Positions 1 to 9,277 of a stretch of 64,000 bases of DNA are shown here, piece after piece. Under the pieces are notes generated by a model, which did not search any database, had not been told where the DNA came from, and was given only the letters and a program-made list of their open reading frames with translations. This DNA is from Ginsengibacter hankyongi. Its GTDB lineage: Bacteria; Bacteroidota; Bacteroidia; Chitinophagales; Chitinophagaceae. Position 1 is the first letter of the stretch. Each line of letters begins with the position of its first letter. The stretch is taken from contig NZ_VYQF01000005.1 of assembly GCF_008710285.1 (NCBI RefSeq), positions 1-64,000 of the forward strand. Direction: 5' to 3'. Made by a program: the position numbers and the translations under genes.

Positions 1-883
1 CCTGTTCGATTACTTTTTTAAAGGGATATAAATACATTTCCTGTAATTCCCTTGGCGCCACATGCGGATCAGTTCTCACATTTCCATCACGGCCTCCCTT
101 AGGCACGCTGTATACCGCAAAATGTTTCAACGTGGATGCAACGCCTTCACTTTGTATACCTTTTACCATTTGTATTCCCAATTCAGAAATAAGATATGGA
201 TCTTCACTATAAGTTTCTACAACTCTTCCCCAGCGTGGATCACGGGATACATCTAAAATGGGTGCATATATATTTGTATAGCCGAGTGCTTTTGCTTCAG
301 TACCTTCAATTTGGCCTGCCTGTAAAACCAATTCCCTGTTCCAGGTACTGCCAATACTTATTGGTGCAGGTAACGGTGTTGCCCTGTCGTGGTTAAGGCC
401 ATGCACACCTTCATTTGTGAAATCAACGGGTATGCCTAAACGCGTTTCTTCCACAAACCATTTTTGTATTTGGTTGATTGCAGCCGCATGATTGCTATAT
501 GGATAAGTGAGGTTGTTGGTATAATATCTTTCAGGTCCGTTGATAACGCCATTGAGTTGTTCGTCAATATTGGCAATGCCATCTTTCCATATTTCAGTTT
601 TCCATTCGGAGGTAGGTAAGCTATCTTTTAATACTCTTTTATAACCATATAAAGTTGCCATCTGGCAGGTCTTTTCATCCACATTCATTTGCGATAGCAA
701 GTCTGCAACTCTTTTTTCAACGGGCTGTGCAGGATCTTCAAATACATCCATCCTCCCATTTTTATTAAAATCTATCCAGCCCTTGTGATAAATATTTATT
801 TGGGCACTAACGGTAATACTATTGAAAATGATAATTATCAAAAGATAAAAACTGAAAGAAAAAAACTTGCTGTTCCGGTTCAT
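1..883 (-). CDS. Glycoside hydrolase family 3 beta-glycosidase, N-terminal part (cut by window edge)
   Basis: I translated the minus strand from the ATG at 883; the frame stays open to base 1, so about 294 residues of the N-terminus are visible. After a signal peptide ending near VSAQ comes a typical GH3 (beta-glucosidase/beta-xylosidase) barrel: VADLLSQMNVDEK, TNEGVHGL, YAPILDVSRDPRWGR, ETYSEDPY and the KHF motif of the sugar-binding loop. The catalytic Asp lies further on and is outside the window. GH3 enzymes of this type release glucose or xylose from the non-reducing ends of oligosaccharides in the periplasm. The next gene upstream on this strand starts 153 bp away, so co-transcription is possible but not shown. 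Substrate cannot be fixed. Confidence 0.88.
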   Translation of the reverse strand, partial: MNRNSKFFSFSFYLLIIIIFNSITVSAQINIYHKGWIDFNKNGRMDVFEDPAQPVEKRVADLLSQMNVDEKTCQMATLYGYKRVLKDSLPTSEWKTEIWKDGIANIDEQLNGVINGPERYYTNNLTYPYSNHAAAINQIQKWFVEETRLGIPVDFTNEGVHGLNHDRATPLPAPISIGSTWNRELVLQAGQIEGTEAKALGYTNIYAPILDVSRDPRWGRVVETYSEDPYLISELGIQMVKGIQSEGVASTLKHFAVYSVPKGGRDGNVRTDPHVAPRELQEMYLYPFKKVIEQ

Positions 884-1036
884 AATATTGTAGTGATTGT
901 GAAATAAAAGCAAATGAATAGTTGTGCTGATTATTTTCTTGTGAGTGTATAAGTAACAAACTTATGATAAAATTATTTTAATGAGAGCCGGTTTTTTTGC
1001 CTAATAACAAGCTATGTTATCAAAGTAATAAACGAT

Positions 1037-1999
1037 TTATTCTATAAGATCACTGTAAGCCCTTTTGCCAAAATACCGGTAGCCCTTCGAATCATATTTT
1101 GTTCCCGATAAAACTGAATGAATAAAGCCGTTCAACTCAACCTGCGTGGTGTGATATATTTTTTTATCCGGGTTAGTTTTCAAATAAAATTGTATACGAT
1201 TATTTGCCGACTTAAAAACAACCAGGCTATCATCTTCTGTTTTTTTAAAATTAAAAAAAGAAGAAAGTTGTGTTAGCATTAAATGGCTTCTATACCAGGT
1301 GCCGCCTGTACCAGAAACGAAAGTTTTTCCGTTATATAATGCTACGCTATCATTGTAGGCAAAAACATTAAGGACGTGTTTCTTATCATTTTTTATCCAT
1401 GACTTTAATTTAGGCAGGTAAGATGAATCATAACCATAATCGCTATCAAGAAAAATAATTCGTTGCACATAAGATGGAATTGCTGTGACCGCATCGAGGT
1501 AGCTAAAAATAAAACGGCCACCACCGCTATGGCTCCCCAGGTATATCACTTTTTTTGGAGACGGGATTAAATTGTATAGTGTATCAACAATTTGTTTTGC
1601 TATTGCAGCATAATCATGGTGTTTGGTTTTCCACAGCGGCCAGCTCTTATATGAGTTTTCAAGATAAGCAACCACGATGGATGCAGTGCGTAATTTGGTT
1701 CTTATAAATCGGGTCTGAGCACGGATGTGCTGGATATCAAAATGCCAATCATCACCTTCTTTTATTTTTTTGCCCATAGTTTGCTCCGTGGTATTCCCGT
1801 TTGGCAATGCGTAAAGAATAAGAATTGTTTTTTTTGCATTTGCGTTTGCAGGAGCATCAATAGTTATTCTTACATCCTTTTGCATCGAAAACGAATAGAT
1901 AGAATCGTCTTTAAGCTGGCCAACCGTTGCAAAATATTTTAAAAGAGAGAAAGTGATTAATAAAATTTCAATATAAAATTTGTTGAATTTATACATCAA
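1037..1999 (-). CDS. Secreted alpha/beta-hydrolase-like protein, function unknown
   Basis: 320 aa with a hydrophobic N-terminus (residues 9-24) that should act as a signal or anchor. The middle holds a nucleophile-elbow-like motif, LGSHSGG, with Ser158 as the candidate nucleophile after a predicted beta strand (KKVIYLG). An Asp pair follows at 185/187 (FLDSDYG) and a His near the C-terminus (NGFIHSVLSG), which is the right order for a Ser-Asp-His triad. I do not recognise a specific family; an esterase or peptidase role is inference from the fold only. The gene lies 36 bp downstream of the GH18 gene on the same strand and probably shares its transcript, so it may act on the same polymer or its substituents. 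Confidence 0.6.
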   Translation of the reverse strand: MMYKFNKFYIEILLITFSLLKYFATVGQLKDDSIYSFSMQKDVRITIDAPANANAKKTILILYALPNGNTTEQTMGKKIKEGDDWHFDIQHIRAQTRFIRTKLRTASIVVAYLENSYKSWPLWKTKHHDYAAIAKQIVDTLYNLIPSPKKVIYLGSHSGGGRFIFSYLDAVTAIPSYVQRIIFLDSDYGYDSSYLPKLKSWIKNDKKHVLNVFAYNDSVALYNGKTFVSGTGGTWYRSHLMLTQLSSFFNFKKTEDDSLVVFKSANNRIQFYLKTNPDKKIYHTTQVELNGFIHSVLSGTKYDSKGYRYFGKRAYSDLIE

Positions 2000-2035
2000 T
2001 TATTTATAAATCTGGTAGATCATGTGAAGACCGGG

Positions 2036-3142
2036 TTATTTAGTTTCCTGCTTTTTCGCTTTGTCAATTGCGTCTAGCAGCCCGTTAGTAAAACTGTCAT
2101 CTGCCAATTGCCAGAACATGATACCATTTAATTTATTTTTTATAACATATTCAGTTTTCAATTTTATTGATACGCTATCGTCATAAGTTGCCAATAATTT
2201 TCGCTGCTTGTTAAATGCATAAGGCGCCATTGCTGTAGAATCCCAATATTGTATAAAGCCATTATTTATATTAATCGTATCGGCGAACCTGCTATAAGAT
2301 AAGCCATGGTAAAAATGCCCTGGCCGGTATAAGCCATTATTTGCTGTATCGCTTACTTCGAATAGCCTTGCATAAAAAGCTGCGCCAATAGCAATTTTTG
2401 CGGGAGGAACACCTGCCGCAATTAGTTCTTTTACTCCATTATCCACCGATTCTACTTGCTGCGCTGTTGAATAAAGAGGAGTGTGATGGCCCGAAACCTT
2501 ACTAAAGCCAGACACAAGGTCGTAACTCATAAGGTTAATACGGTTTATCATAGGCATAACCTTTTTCCATTCCACCGCAGAATCAATGTAAGAAGAAAAG
2601 CCGCCTGCTGCGAAACTTATTTCTTTTTTCTTACCCAGCTTTTTTCTTAACTCTTTTACTAACGCAGTGAAGTTGGGTTTATCTTCTGGGCCATAGGCAT
2701 GGCCGGGAAAGCCGGAAATTGCAGGATATTCCCAATCAAGATCAATCCCATCGGTACCAAAATAATCAGTTAAATGTTTAACAGAATTTGAAAATGTCTT
2801 TCTTCCTTTTTTCGTTGAGAAAACTGCAGAGCATGTTTTACAACCGCCCCATCCGCCGAGCGATAACAGTATTTTTAAACGGGGATTTCTTTGTTTCAAA
2901 GCTACCATACTAACGATAGTAGCGCTGTCTCTTGCATTGTCAACTGCCAGTGAATCACCTTTTAAATGACAGAAACTAAAAATAAGATGCGTAAGTTTTT
3001 CTATCTCAAAACTATCAATCGCAGTTGTTCGGCCGGCATAATAGCCAATTACGGCAATGTTGTTTTGTTCTTTATTATTTTGGGCATTGCAAAAAGATGT
3101 AATGAAAGTAAATGTTGCCAGAATTGAAGTTATACGCATCAT
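2036..3142 (-). CDS. Secreted GH18 chitinase-like glycosidase
   Basis: 368 aa. A signal peptide ends near SFCNA (residue 20). The chain shows both GH18 hallmarks: the barrel strand-3 motif SLGGW (94-98) and the catalytic DxxDxDxE motif DGIDLDWEYP, giving Asp134, Asp136 and the acid Glu138. Further barrel motifs are NLMSYD and, near the C-terminus, GIMFWQLADD. All catalytic residues are present, so hydrolysis of beta-1,4-N-acetylglucosamine polymers with substrate assistance is the expected reaction; an endo-N-acetylglucosaminidase cannot be excluded. No chitin-binding module is present. It is divergent from the ThuA-like gene, and the roughly 150 bp between them must hold both promoters. The hydrolase-like gene at 1037-1999 follows closely. 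Confidence 0.88.
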   Translation of the reverse strand: MMRITSILATFTFITSFCNAQNNKEQNNIAVIGYYAGRTTAIDSFEIEKLTHLIFSFCHLKGDSLAVDNARDSATIVSMVALKQRNPRLKILLSLGGWGGCKTCSAVFSTKKGRKTFSNSVKHLTDYFGTDGIDLDWEYPAISGFPGHAYGPEDKPNFTALVKELRKKLGKKKEISFAAGGFSSYIDSAVEWKKVMPMINRINLMSYDLVSGFSKVSGHHTPLYSTAQQVESVDNGVKELIAAGVPPAKIAIGAAFYARLFEVSDTANNGLYRPGHFYHGLSYSRFADTININNGFIQYWDSTAMAPYAFNKQRKLLATYDDSVSIKLKTEYVIKNKLNGIMFWQLADDSFTNGLLDAIDKAKKQETK

Positions 3143-3291
3143 GTATTATAGTTTCTGTTAAGTGAATTTTTAAAGATTTTGTAATTTATAAAAGATTGCT
3201 TGCTTTGGGATATCTTTTTAAAACATTTAATGAAAACCTCTTATTTAATTCGCCTATTTTTATAATTAAGACCGGGAACAAATTTTTTAAA

Positions 3292-4158
3292 ATGATACAA
3301 TTTGTTTTTAATAATAGACGAAAAATAAAAATCTATTTTGTTCTGAGTTATATATTAAGTTTTTGTTTTCAGATACAAAGTAGCGCACAAGCTAAATCGC
3401 CTGCATTTAAAGTGATTGCATTTTATACAGCAAAAAACGACCAGGCGCATATAAGTTTTGTATGCGAGGCTAATAACTGGTTTTCTAAAATTGCCGCTGA
3501 ATATAATTTTTCTTATGACTCAACTAACGATTGGAATAATTTAAACACCCGTTTTCTATCGCATTATAAGGTTGTAATTTTTTTAGACACACGGCCCGAC
3601 TCATTACCGCAGAGAAAAGCGTTTCAAAAATATATGGAAAATGGTGGTGGATGGATAGGGTTTCACTTTTCTGCATTCGCATTAACGCCTTCAGATTTTC
3701 CGCAAAACTGGGACTGGTATCATGAAGAGTTCTTAGCATCCGGACAATATGTGAGCAACACCTGGCGGCCTGTTTCAGCAATTTTAAGAGTTGAAGATAG
3801 TACTCATCCTGCAACAAAACATTTGCCTGTAACATTTAAATCATCTCCAAATGAATGGTACAGGTGGCAACATGACTTGCGAAAAAATCTTTCAATAAAA
3901 ATTTTACTTTCAATAGATTCCTCCAGTTATCCCTTAGGTACAGGCCCCAAGCCTTATGAAATATGGCATAGCGGTTATTACCCGGTTGTGTGGACCAATA
4001 AAAAATATAAAATGATCTATTTTAATATGGGACATAATGATATAGATTACGAACATAAATTTGATACTACCAACAAAACCCTGTCTTATACATTTAATAA
4101 TCCAATACAGGATAAGCTTATCATTAATGCATTATTATGGCTGGGGGAAAACAAATAA
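3292..4158 (+). CDS. Secreted ThuA-like domain protein
   Basis: I place the start at the ATG at 3292 (about 288 aa) because it directly precedes a basic, hydrophobic signal peptide (RRKIKIYFVLSYILSFCF) ending near SSAQA; the frame is open further upstream only from a TTG. The mature protein follows the ThuA (trehalose utilisation-like, class I glutamine amidotransferase-like) pattern: KVIAFYTAKNDQAH, VVIFLDTRPDSL, a glycine-rich turn GGGWIGFHFSAF, HPATKHLP, a PVVWTNKKYKMIYFNMGHN segment, and a C-terminal ALLWLGENK. The family's biochemical role is not established; in Bacteroidota it is usually secreted and found near glycan-degradation genes. A strong hairpin follows directly. Confidence 0.72.
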   Translation: MIQFVFNNRRKIKIYFVLSYILSFCFQIQSSAQAKSPAFKVIAFYTAKNDQAHISFVCEANNWFSKIAAEYNFSYDSTNDWNNLNTRFLSHYKVVIFLDTRPDSLPQRKAFQKYMENGGGWIGFHFSAFALTPSDFPQNWDWYHEEFLASGQYVSNTWRPVSAILRVEDSTHPATKHLPVTFKSSPNEWYRWQHDLRKNLSIKILLSIDSSSYPLGTGPKPYEIWHSGYYPVVWTNKKYKMIYFNMGHNDIDYEHKFDTTNKTLSYTFNNPIQDKLIINALLWLGENK

Positions 4159-4174
4159 AACTAAAATGTATGTG

Positions 4175-4221
4175 TCCATAAAAAAAGAGCAGCCTTGTTG
4201 AGGCTGCTCTTTTTTTATGGA
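4175..4221. terminator. Bidirectional rho-independent terminator
   Basis: A perfect 20-bp stem (4175-4194 pairing with 4202-4221) with a 7-nt loop. The core is GAGCAGCC/GGCTGCTC, flanked by A7 on the left and T7 on the right, so it can terminate in both directions. It sits between the convergent ThuA-like and coiled-coil genes, exactly where a shared terminator is expected. Confidence 0.9.
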
Positions 4222-4257
4222 ATAAGTAGTAAACTTAAATACCCGGTGATAAATCAA

Positions 4258-5232
4258 TTAGCTGAATAAACCACCCTTTCTCAACGAACGTGTTCCTTCA
4301 CCAATTAAAAATCCATTTTGATATATTTCTATAGTGTAATTACCTTGTTGAAAATTTCCCGGTGCAAAAGAAAACTGAACATTTTTCTTTTTAGCCGTTT
4401 CTATATCAACTGGTAATTTAGCCGTAAACGCTTTGTCACCTTCTTCACGTGTTGTAAATGTTCCGGAATTTAACGACTGCGTTGAAACAGGTTTGCCATC
4501 AGGACCGATAACGCAAACATAAACATCTGTCATACCTGGTGCGGCAATGCGATTGCTTACGTCAAAAGATATTAATAGCTTATCTACGCGTTTTGCTTTT
4601 GTAGTAACTTTTTCTTTACCGCTGTGTCTTACATCAACTGGCTTAATATCTATATTAGAAGCGTTTAATGTAGAAGCAACATCTACTTTTTGTACGAGGC
4701 TATCTTTGGTAGCTGTTGTTGCGGTAAGGTTTTGATTTAACTGCTCTTTCTCCTGCGTTAACGTTGCTTTATCCTGCGTTAACGTTTGGTTATCCTGGGT
4801 TAATTGCGCGATCTGTTGTTCCATTCCGCTTATTTTATCATTCAGGCTGGCGATAAGTTTTTTAGCCCTGCCTAATTCAGCGGCAGTTGCATTTTTCTTA
4901 TTCAAGATACTGCGGATTTCTGATTTCGTTTTAGCGATCTCTTTGTTGCCATCAGCAAGTTTACTTTGCAAACTTGTATTAACAGTTGACATTGAATCGA
5001 GACGTGCTAACGATGCGTCAAAACTTTTTTGTACTTCACTTTTTTGATCCGTTACAGTTGCAATTTGTGTTTGTTGTTCCTGGATGGTGTTGCCACTTTT
5101 ATTTTTATCAACAACTAATGCAATGCCTGTTCCTACAAGAGCGACGGCTAAAATTCCTATAATTAGGTTTTTAAAATTTTTCCGTGGTTCCTGTGGTTCT
5201 GTGGTTGCCGTTGGAAAATTGGTAGTGCTCAT
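4258..5232 (-). CDS. Single-pass membrane protein with long coiled coil
   Basis: 324 aa. The N-terminus is a short cytoplasmic Thr/Pro/Glu-rich tail, followed by one transmembrane helix (about residues 23-41, LIIGILAVALVGTGIALVV). From about residue 50 to 190 the chain is a Gln/Lys/Ser/Thr-rich coiled coil, with near-heptad repeats such as TQDNQTLTQDKATLTQEKEQ. The C-terminal 120 residues form a compact domain predicted to be beta-rich, with FSFAPGNFQQGNYTIEIYQNGFLIGEG close to the end. Proteins of this layout are common in Bacteroidota but I know of no assigned function; a spacer or envelope-spanning role is inference. It is monocistronic, sharing the terminator at 4175-4221 with its convergent neighbour. 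Confidence 0.6.
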   Translation of the reverse strand: MSTTNFPTATTEPQEPRKNFKNLIIGILAVALVGTGIALVVDKNKSGNTIQEQQTQIATVTDQKSEVQKSFDASLARLDSMSTVNTSLQSKLADGNKEIAKTKSEIRSILNKKNATAAELGRAKKLIASLNDKISGMEQQIAQLTQDNQTLTQDKATLTQEKEQLNQNLTATTATKDSLVQKVDVASTLNASNIDIKPVDVRHSGKEKVTTKAKRVDKLLISFDVSNRIAAPGMTDVYVCVIGPDGKPVSTQSLNSGTFTTREEGDKAFTAKLPVDIETAKKKNVQFSFAPGNFQQGNYTIEIYQNGFLIGEGTRSLRKGGLFS

Positions 5233-5660
5233 AATTTTGATTTTTTGTTTAATGAATTGTTTGTTTTAATTTTTAAATTATAGCTGTCTCGGATAGGTTA
5301 AAAACGATAATGAAATATTTTTTCATTTTTCACCCTATTAATTTCCATAATCGTGCCACATTTTTTTTTCTAAAATTCTTATTTAAAAAAATAAATTATA
5401 TCGCATTGATTTCTAAATGATTAAAAACGAAAAATATTCGGTGTTAAATCAAACCGTAACGTGCCGATCATTTAAAATTTTTATTAAATCAAAGGCTATT
5501 AACAAGAAAAATTTAGAAACCCGCATTACTTTTTATTAAAAAAAATAGCATTTATTGTAAGAATTTATCGTTCCTTTTTTCATCAGTATTATATAAGCAT
5601 AAGCAGGAAGTTTATTAAATATATTTGTTTAATTTTTTTGTCTTCATATAAATAACAGTA
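5233..5660. other. AT-rich divergent intergenic region
   Basis: 428 bp, very AT-rich, between the divergent coiled-coil and GH43 genes. It must contain both promoters. At 5620-5627 there is a TATATTTG, a match to the Bacteroidota -7 consensus TAnnTTTG, 33 bp before the GH43 start codon; I do not see a convincing -33 TTTG. No gene-like reading frame or RNA was recognised. Confidence 0.45.
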
Positions 5661-6653
5661 ATGAAAACAGTTATAATATTTTTATACATAACAGTGTTAA
5701 CTGCCCCCGCTTGTTTTGCACAATCGAAAACTCATGCTGAAAAATCCGGCAACCCGATCTTTCCAGGGTGGTACGCAGATCCTGAAGCCAGGATATTTAA
5801 TAATACTTACTGGATTTATCCAACGTACTCCGCGCCTTACGATAGACAAGTTTTTTTTGATGCGTTCTCTTCTACTGATCTCGTGCACTGGACGAAGCAC
5901 CGTGATATAACGGACACATCAAAAATTAAATGGGCGCATCGTGCAATGTGGGCGCCGGCTATTGTTGAAAAGGATAAAAAATATTATTTCTTTTTTGGGG
6001 CTAATGATATTCAGAACGACCAACAAGTTGGCGGTATTGGCGTTGCCGTTGCAGATAAGCCCGAAGGGCCTTTCAAAGACTATCTCGGCAAACCACTTGT
6101 TGATAAGTTTCATAACGGCGCACAGCCAATTGATCAGTTTGTTTTTAAAGATACTAACGGTAGTTACTATCTTATTTACGGCGGTTGGGGACATTGCAAC
6201 ATTGCCAGGTTAAATAATAATTTTACGGGGTTTATTCCTTTTAAGGACGGAACAACATTTAAAGAAATAACGCCCGACGGATATGTGGAAGGTTCTGTTA
6301 TGTTTAAACGAAAAGGCAAATATTATTTTATGTGGTCGGAAGGCGGCTGGACAGGACCGGATTATAGCGTTGCTTATGCTATAGGCGATTCTCCATTCGG
6401 GCCTTTTAAACGAATAGGTAAAATATTACAGCAAAATCCTGCAATAGCAACAGGTGCAGGTCATCATTCGGTTATTAATATTCCCGGTACGGATTCCTGG
6501 TATATCGTTTACCACCGGAGACCTTTGGGTGAGACAGACGGAAATTCCAGAGTGGTTTGCATTGATAAAATGTATTTTGATGCAAAAGGTTTTATTAAAC
6601 CGGTTGTTATTACCAAAGCAGGAGTTGATAAATTTATCCTGGATAAAAAGTAA
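5661..6653 (+). CDS. Secreted GH43 family glycosidase
   Basis: 330 aa with a signal peptide ending at PACFA (residue 20). The five-bladed beta-propeller of GH43 is clear. The catalytic base is Asp40 in NPIFPGWYADPE, the pKa-modulating Asp is Asp158 in AQPIDQFVF, and the proton-donor Glu is Glu210 in DGYVEGSVMF; MWAPAIVEKDKKYY and GAGHHSV are further family motifs. Known members are alpha-L-arabinofuranosidases, beta-xylosidases and exo-galactanases. No extra C-terminal module is present, so the subfamily and substrate cannot be assigned. The gene stands alone, pointing toward the DUF4397 gene, with a hairpin between them. Confidence 0.87.
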   Translation: MKTVIIFLYITVLTAPACFAQSKTHAEKSGNPIFPGWYADPEARIFNNTYWIYPTYSAPYDRQVFFDAFSSTDLVHWTKHRDITDTSKIKWAHRAMWAPAIVEKDKKYYFFFGANDIQNDQQVGGIGVAVADKPEGPFKDYLGKPLVDKFHNGAQPIDQFVFKDTNGSYYLIYGGWGHCNIARLNNNFTGFIPFKDGTTFKEITPDGYVEGSVMFKRKGKYYFMWSEGGWTGPDYSVAYAIGDSPFGPFKRIGKILQQNPAIATGAGHHSVINIPGTDSWYIVYHRRPLGETDGNSRVVCIDKMYFDAKGFIKPVVITKAGVDKFILDKK

Positions 6654-6732
6654 ATCGTTGCAAGACCGCCAATTGCCTTTGGAGGACTTTCAAGAAGAGA
6701 TATTATAGGAAGACATTAATTCTATAAAATGA

Positions 6733-6764
6733 AAACTTCGAAATCACTATCGACTTCGAAGTTT
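6733..6764. terminator. Possible terminator hairpin between convergent genes
   Basis: Ten-base arms AAACTTCGAA (6733-6742) and TTCGAAGTTT (6755-6764) around a 12-nt loop. It lies between the convergent GH43 and DUF4397 genes. The T-tracts on either side are short, so terminator strength is uncertain. Confidence 0.5.
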
Positions 6765-6790
6765 AGCTTAAAAAACCAATTAAAAAAAGT

Positions 6791-7507
6791 TTATGGAGTT
6801 ACCTGTCCGTTCTGAATAAATTTAATCTGAACTGTTTTTGTCGAATCAGTTGCTCCCGGTTGCCCTACTAATAATATAGTATAAATCTTTCCCTTTTCAA
6901 CACTAATGGTCCGGCTCTTGTTCACGGTTGATTCATCATTTACATTAATAGAAATATCTCCCGGCGTAACACCTTTAAAATATGAAACGCTTGGAAACGG
7001 CGCTGCAGTGTTAAAAACATTGCTTCCGTTTGAACTAACGGTAACGGTTGGTTGCAAAGTTGAATCAGGAATAGCATTTACATATCGCACATAAGCTTGC
7101 CCGCTTGCGGATGTAAGACTATCGAAATTATCTTTCACAACGACATTTTTATATTTGCCATTTGTTCCTACAAAAAAGGCTGAATAATAGGCACTGTCTG
7201 CAAAAAGCTGTGTTGTGTCAGCTAACGTCGCCTGGGTGGAAAAATCATAAGTTGTTACATTGCGGGTACCAGTATATACCCCTAGGTAACTTCCGGTGTA
7301 ATTTGTAAAACCCAGGGGGCTCCTGGTAAAAATATTGCCTGAAAGCGCAAAACCAACCGAGGTTTGATCCGGGGCAAGATTGAAAGCCATTAACCCCGAG
7401 GCAGGTGTGTGAGAAACTTTATCAAGGTTTTTTTTACATGCACTAAATAAAAGGGCACTTAAGAAAATCGCGGATAGGGGTAATAGAATTGAAAATCGCT
7501 TTTTCAT
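6791..7507 (-). CDS. DUF4397-type surface lipoprotein
   Basis: 238 aa. The N-terminus is a lipoprotein signal with lipobox LFSAC, making Cys24 the lipidation site, and it is followed by KK. The rest matches the DUF4397 pattern of two related beta-sandwich repeats: SGLMAFNLAPD near the start and AYVRYVNAIPDSTLQPTVTVSSNG in the second half, each leading into strands with the words YFKGVTPGDISINV and KGKIYTILLVG. The function of the family is unknown; in Bacteroidota these are abundant envelope lipoproteins. The gene is monocistronic and convergent with the GH43 gene. Its start lies 167 bp from the divergent PLP-enzyme gene. Confidence 0.75.
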   Translation of the reverse strand: MKKRFSILLPLSAIFLSALLFSACKKNLDKVSHTPASGLMAFNLAPDQTSVGFALSGNIFTRSPLGFTNYTGSYLGVYTGTRNVTTYDFSTQATLADTTQLFADSAYYSAFFVGTNGKYKNVVVKDNFDSLTSASGQAYVRYVNAIPDSTLQPTVTVSSNGSNVFNTAAPFPSVSYFKGVTPGDISINVNDESTVNKSRTISVEKGKIYTILLVGQPGATDSTKTVQIKFIQNGQVTP

Positions 7508-7674
7508 TAATAAATTCGTTTAAATAGGTAAGGAGATAAATCTGAACTACAAAATAATGAAATAATGATGCCACTAAATATTAATGAAAGTTTAAAAAAA
7601 ATTATTTAAACGCACCATGAAATAATAAATAAATACTCTGTTTTATTATTACCGAAACGATTTACTTTTATCGT

Positions 7675-8847
7675 ATGCAAAGCAATTATTTAAAATCACA
7701 ATTTTTATTAAAAGAAGGAATTACTTATTTAAATTTTGGCGCTTTTGGAGCTTGCCCAAAGCCGGTTTTCGAAAGATACCAACAGTACCAATTAGAGTTG
7801 GAACAGGAACCAACACAATTTATTACGGTAAATGGGTTGCAATATTTAAGACAATCAAGAGAAGCGTTGGCTGCTTTTTTAAATTGTAATTCCGACGATG
7901 TGGTTTATGTTACTAACCCATCTTACGGAGTAAATATTGTTGCAAAAAGTTTTCCTCTTAAAGAAGGTGACGAAGTGCTCACTTCTAATTTAGAATATGG
8001 AGCATGTGACAGGACGTGGAGTTATTATTGCGAAAAGAAAGGGGCAAAATATGTAAGGCAGGAAATAAAATTTCCTATACAATCAAAGGAAGATTTTATT
8101 GAACAGTTCTTGAACGGCCTTACTTCAAAAACCAGGATAGTATTTCTTAGTCACATCACAAGTAGTACAGGCCTGCGACTGCCAATTGAAGAAATTTGTG
8201 CAATTGCAAAGCAAAAAGGGCTTATTACTTTTGTTGATGGTGCACATGCTCCCGGTCAATTGCCAATAAACCTCGGTACACTTAATGTTGACTTCTATAC
8301 AGGGGCTTGCCATAAATGGATGCTTACTCCCAAGGGGAGTTCCTTTTTGTATGTTAAAAAAGAACTTCAAAATTTGTGTGATCCTTTATTGATCAGTTGG
8401 GGTTATAAAAGCGCCAGGCCATCGCATTCACAATTTTTAGATTACCATCAACTGCAGGGAACCAGAGACTTCTCGGCTTTTTTAACGGTACCTGCTGCTA
8501 TTGGATTTATGAAAGAAAACAACTGGTCAGAAGTTGCTCAAAATTGCAGAGCGATTGCCATGTCTAATGCTGATCGCTTTCGTGATTTATTAAAAACCGA
8601 ACCGCTTCATAATAGCAAAGGAGATTTTATTTTTCAGATGTGCAGTACTCTTATAAAAACAAAGCAGCCCGAACAACTGCACCAGCTTTTGTTTGTCAAA
8701 TACAATATTGAAATACCCGTAATGCAGCACAACAACATGACCTTGCTGCGATATTCCATACAGGCTTTCAATAGCCAGCAGGATCTTGACATATTATATA
8801 ATGCCCTGGAAGATATAATTAAAACAACTAACCTGGTTGACCTTTAA
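7675..8847 (+). CDS. Class V aminotransferase-fold PLP enzyme (isopenicillin N epimerase-like)
   Basis: 390 aa, cytoplasmic. It has the fold-type I pattern of class V aminotransferases/cysteine desulfurases: TYLNFGAFGACPKPV at the N-terminus, Asp188 in TFVDGAHAPGQ to hold the pyridine nitrogen, and Lys214 in TGACHKWM as the Schiff-base lysine, followed by TPKGSSFLYV. LQGTRDFSAFLTVPAAI is the usual substrate-side motif. There is no mobile-loop Cys typical of SufS/IscS that I can identify, and the overall wording is closer to the isopenicillin N epimerase-like group, whose real substrates are mostly unknown. It stands alone between two intergenic regions, so context gives no hint of substrate. 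Confidence 0.75.
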   Translation: MQSNYLKSQFLLKEGITYLNFGAFGACPKPVFERYQQYQLELEQEPTQFITVNGLQYLRQSREALAAFLNCNSDDVVYVTNPSYGVNIVAKSFPLKEGDEVLTSNLEYGACDRTWSYYCEKKGAKYVRQEIKFPIQSKEDFIEQFLNGLTSKTRIVFLSHITSSTGLRLPIEEICAIAKQKGLITFVDGAHAPGQLPINLGTLNVDFYTGACHKWMLTPKGSSFLYVKKELQNLCDPLLISWGYKSARPSHSQFLDYHQLQGTRDFSAFLTVPAAIGFMKENNWSEVAQNCRAIAMSNADRFRDLLKTEPLHNSKGDFIFQMCSTLIKTKQPEQLHQLLFVKYNIEIPVMQHNNMTLLRYSIQAFNSQQDLDILYNALEDIIKTTNLVDL

Positions 8848-9277
8848 TAAAATTAAAAGCGATTATAGTAGTACGCTAGTAATCGTTCTGATTTCTCTTG
8901 CACATAATCAAAATCATTTCATGGTAAAATGCCTATATCGCAGTTTCCAGATTCACTGGCTTATGCTTACGGAGTAAAACTGGTTATTTATTACCCCTTA
9001 TTCTTGTTAAACGTGGAATTCTGTTTTGGTATAGAAAAGGCAAGACGACAAAAAAAGCTGTTGCAAAATTTAATCTATTATTCTAATCATTTGGATTGTT
9101 AAAATAAAATGAGCCTAAAGGCTCTATCGTAAAGCGCCTACACGCAAATTTTGAATCGCATAAATTAATTTTCAACAAGATGAAAATCTGTTTTTTATGT
9201 GGCTGAAAACAATAAACCGAAATTCACTTTTCAGGCATAATTAATGTAGTCTGTTTTTATTATAAAAACATACCCAC
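8848..9277. other. Intergenic region, no clear gene
   Basis: 430 bp between two plus-strand genes. It holds a 57-codon open frame from 8929 to 9102 that I do not recognise and do not call as a gene, and a small hairpin at 9111-9124 (GAGCC/GGCTC, 4-nt loop) without a T-tract. Nothing else stands out. Confidence 0.4.

Noticed and set aside
8929-9102. 57-codon open frame starting MPISQFPDSLAYAYGVK
   Set aside because: No signal, motif or recognisable relative, and no ribosome-binding context; chance frames of this length are common in AT-rich intergenic DNA.
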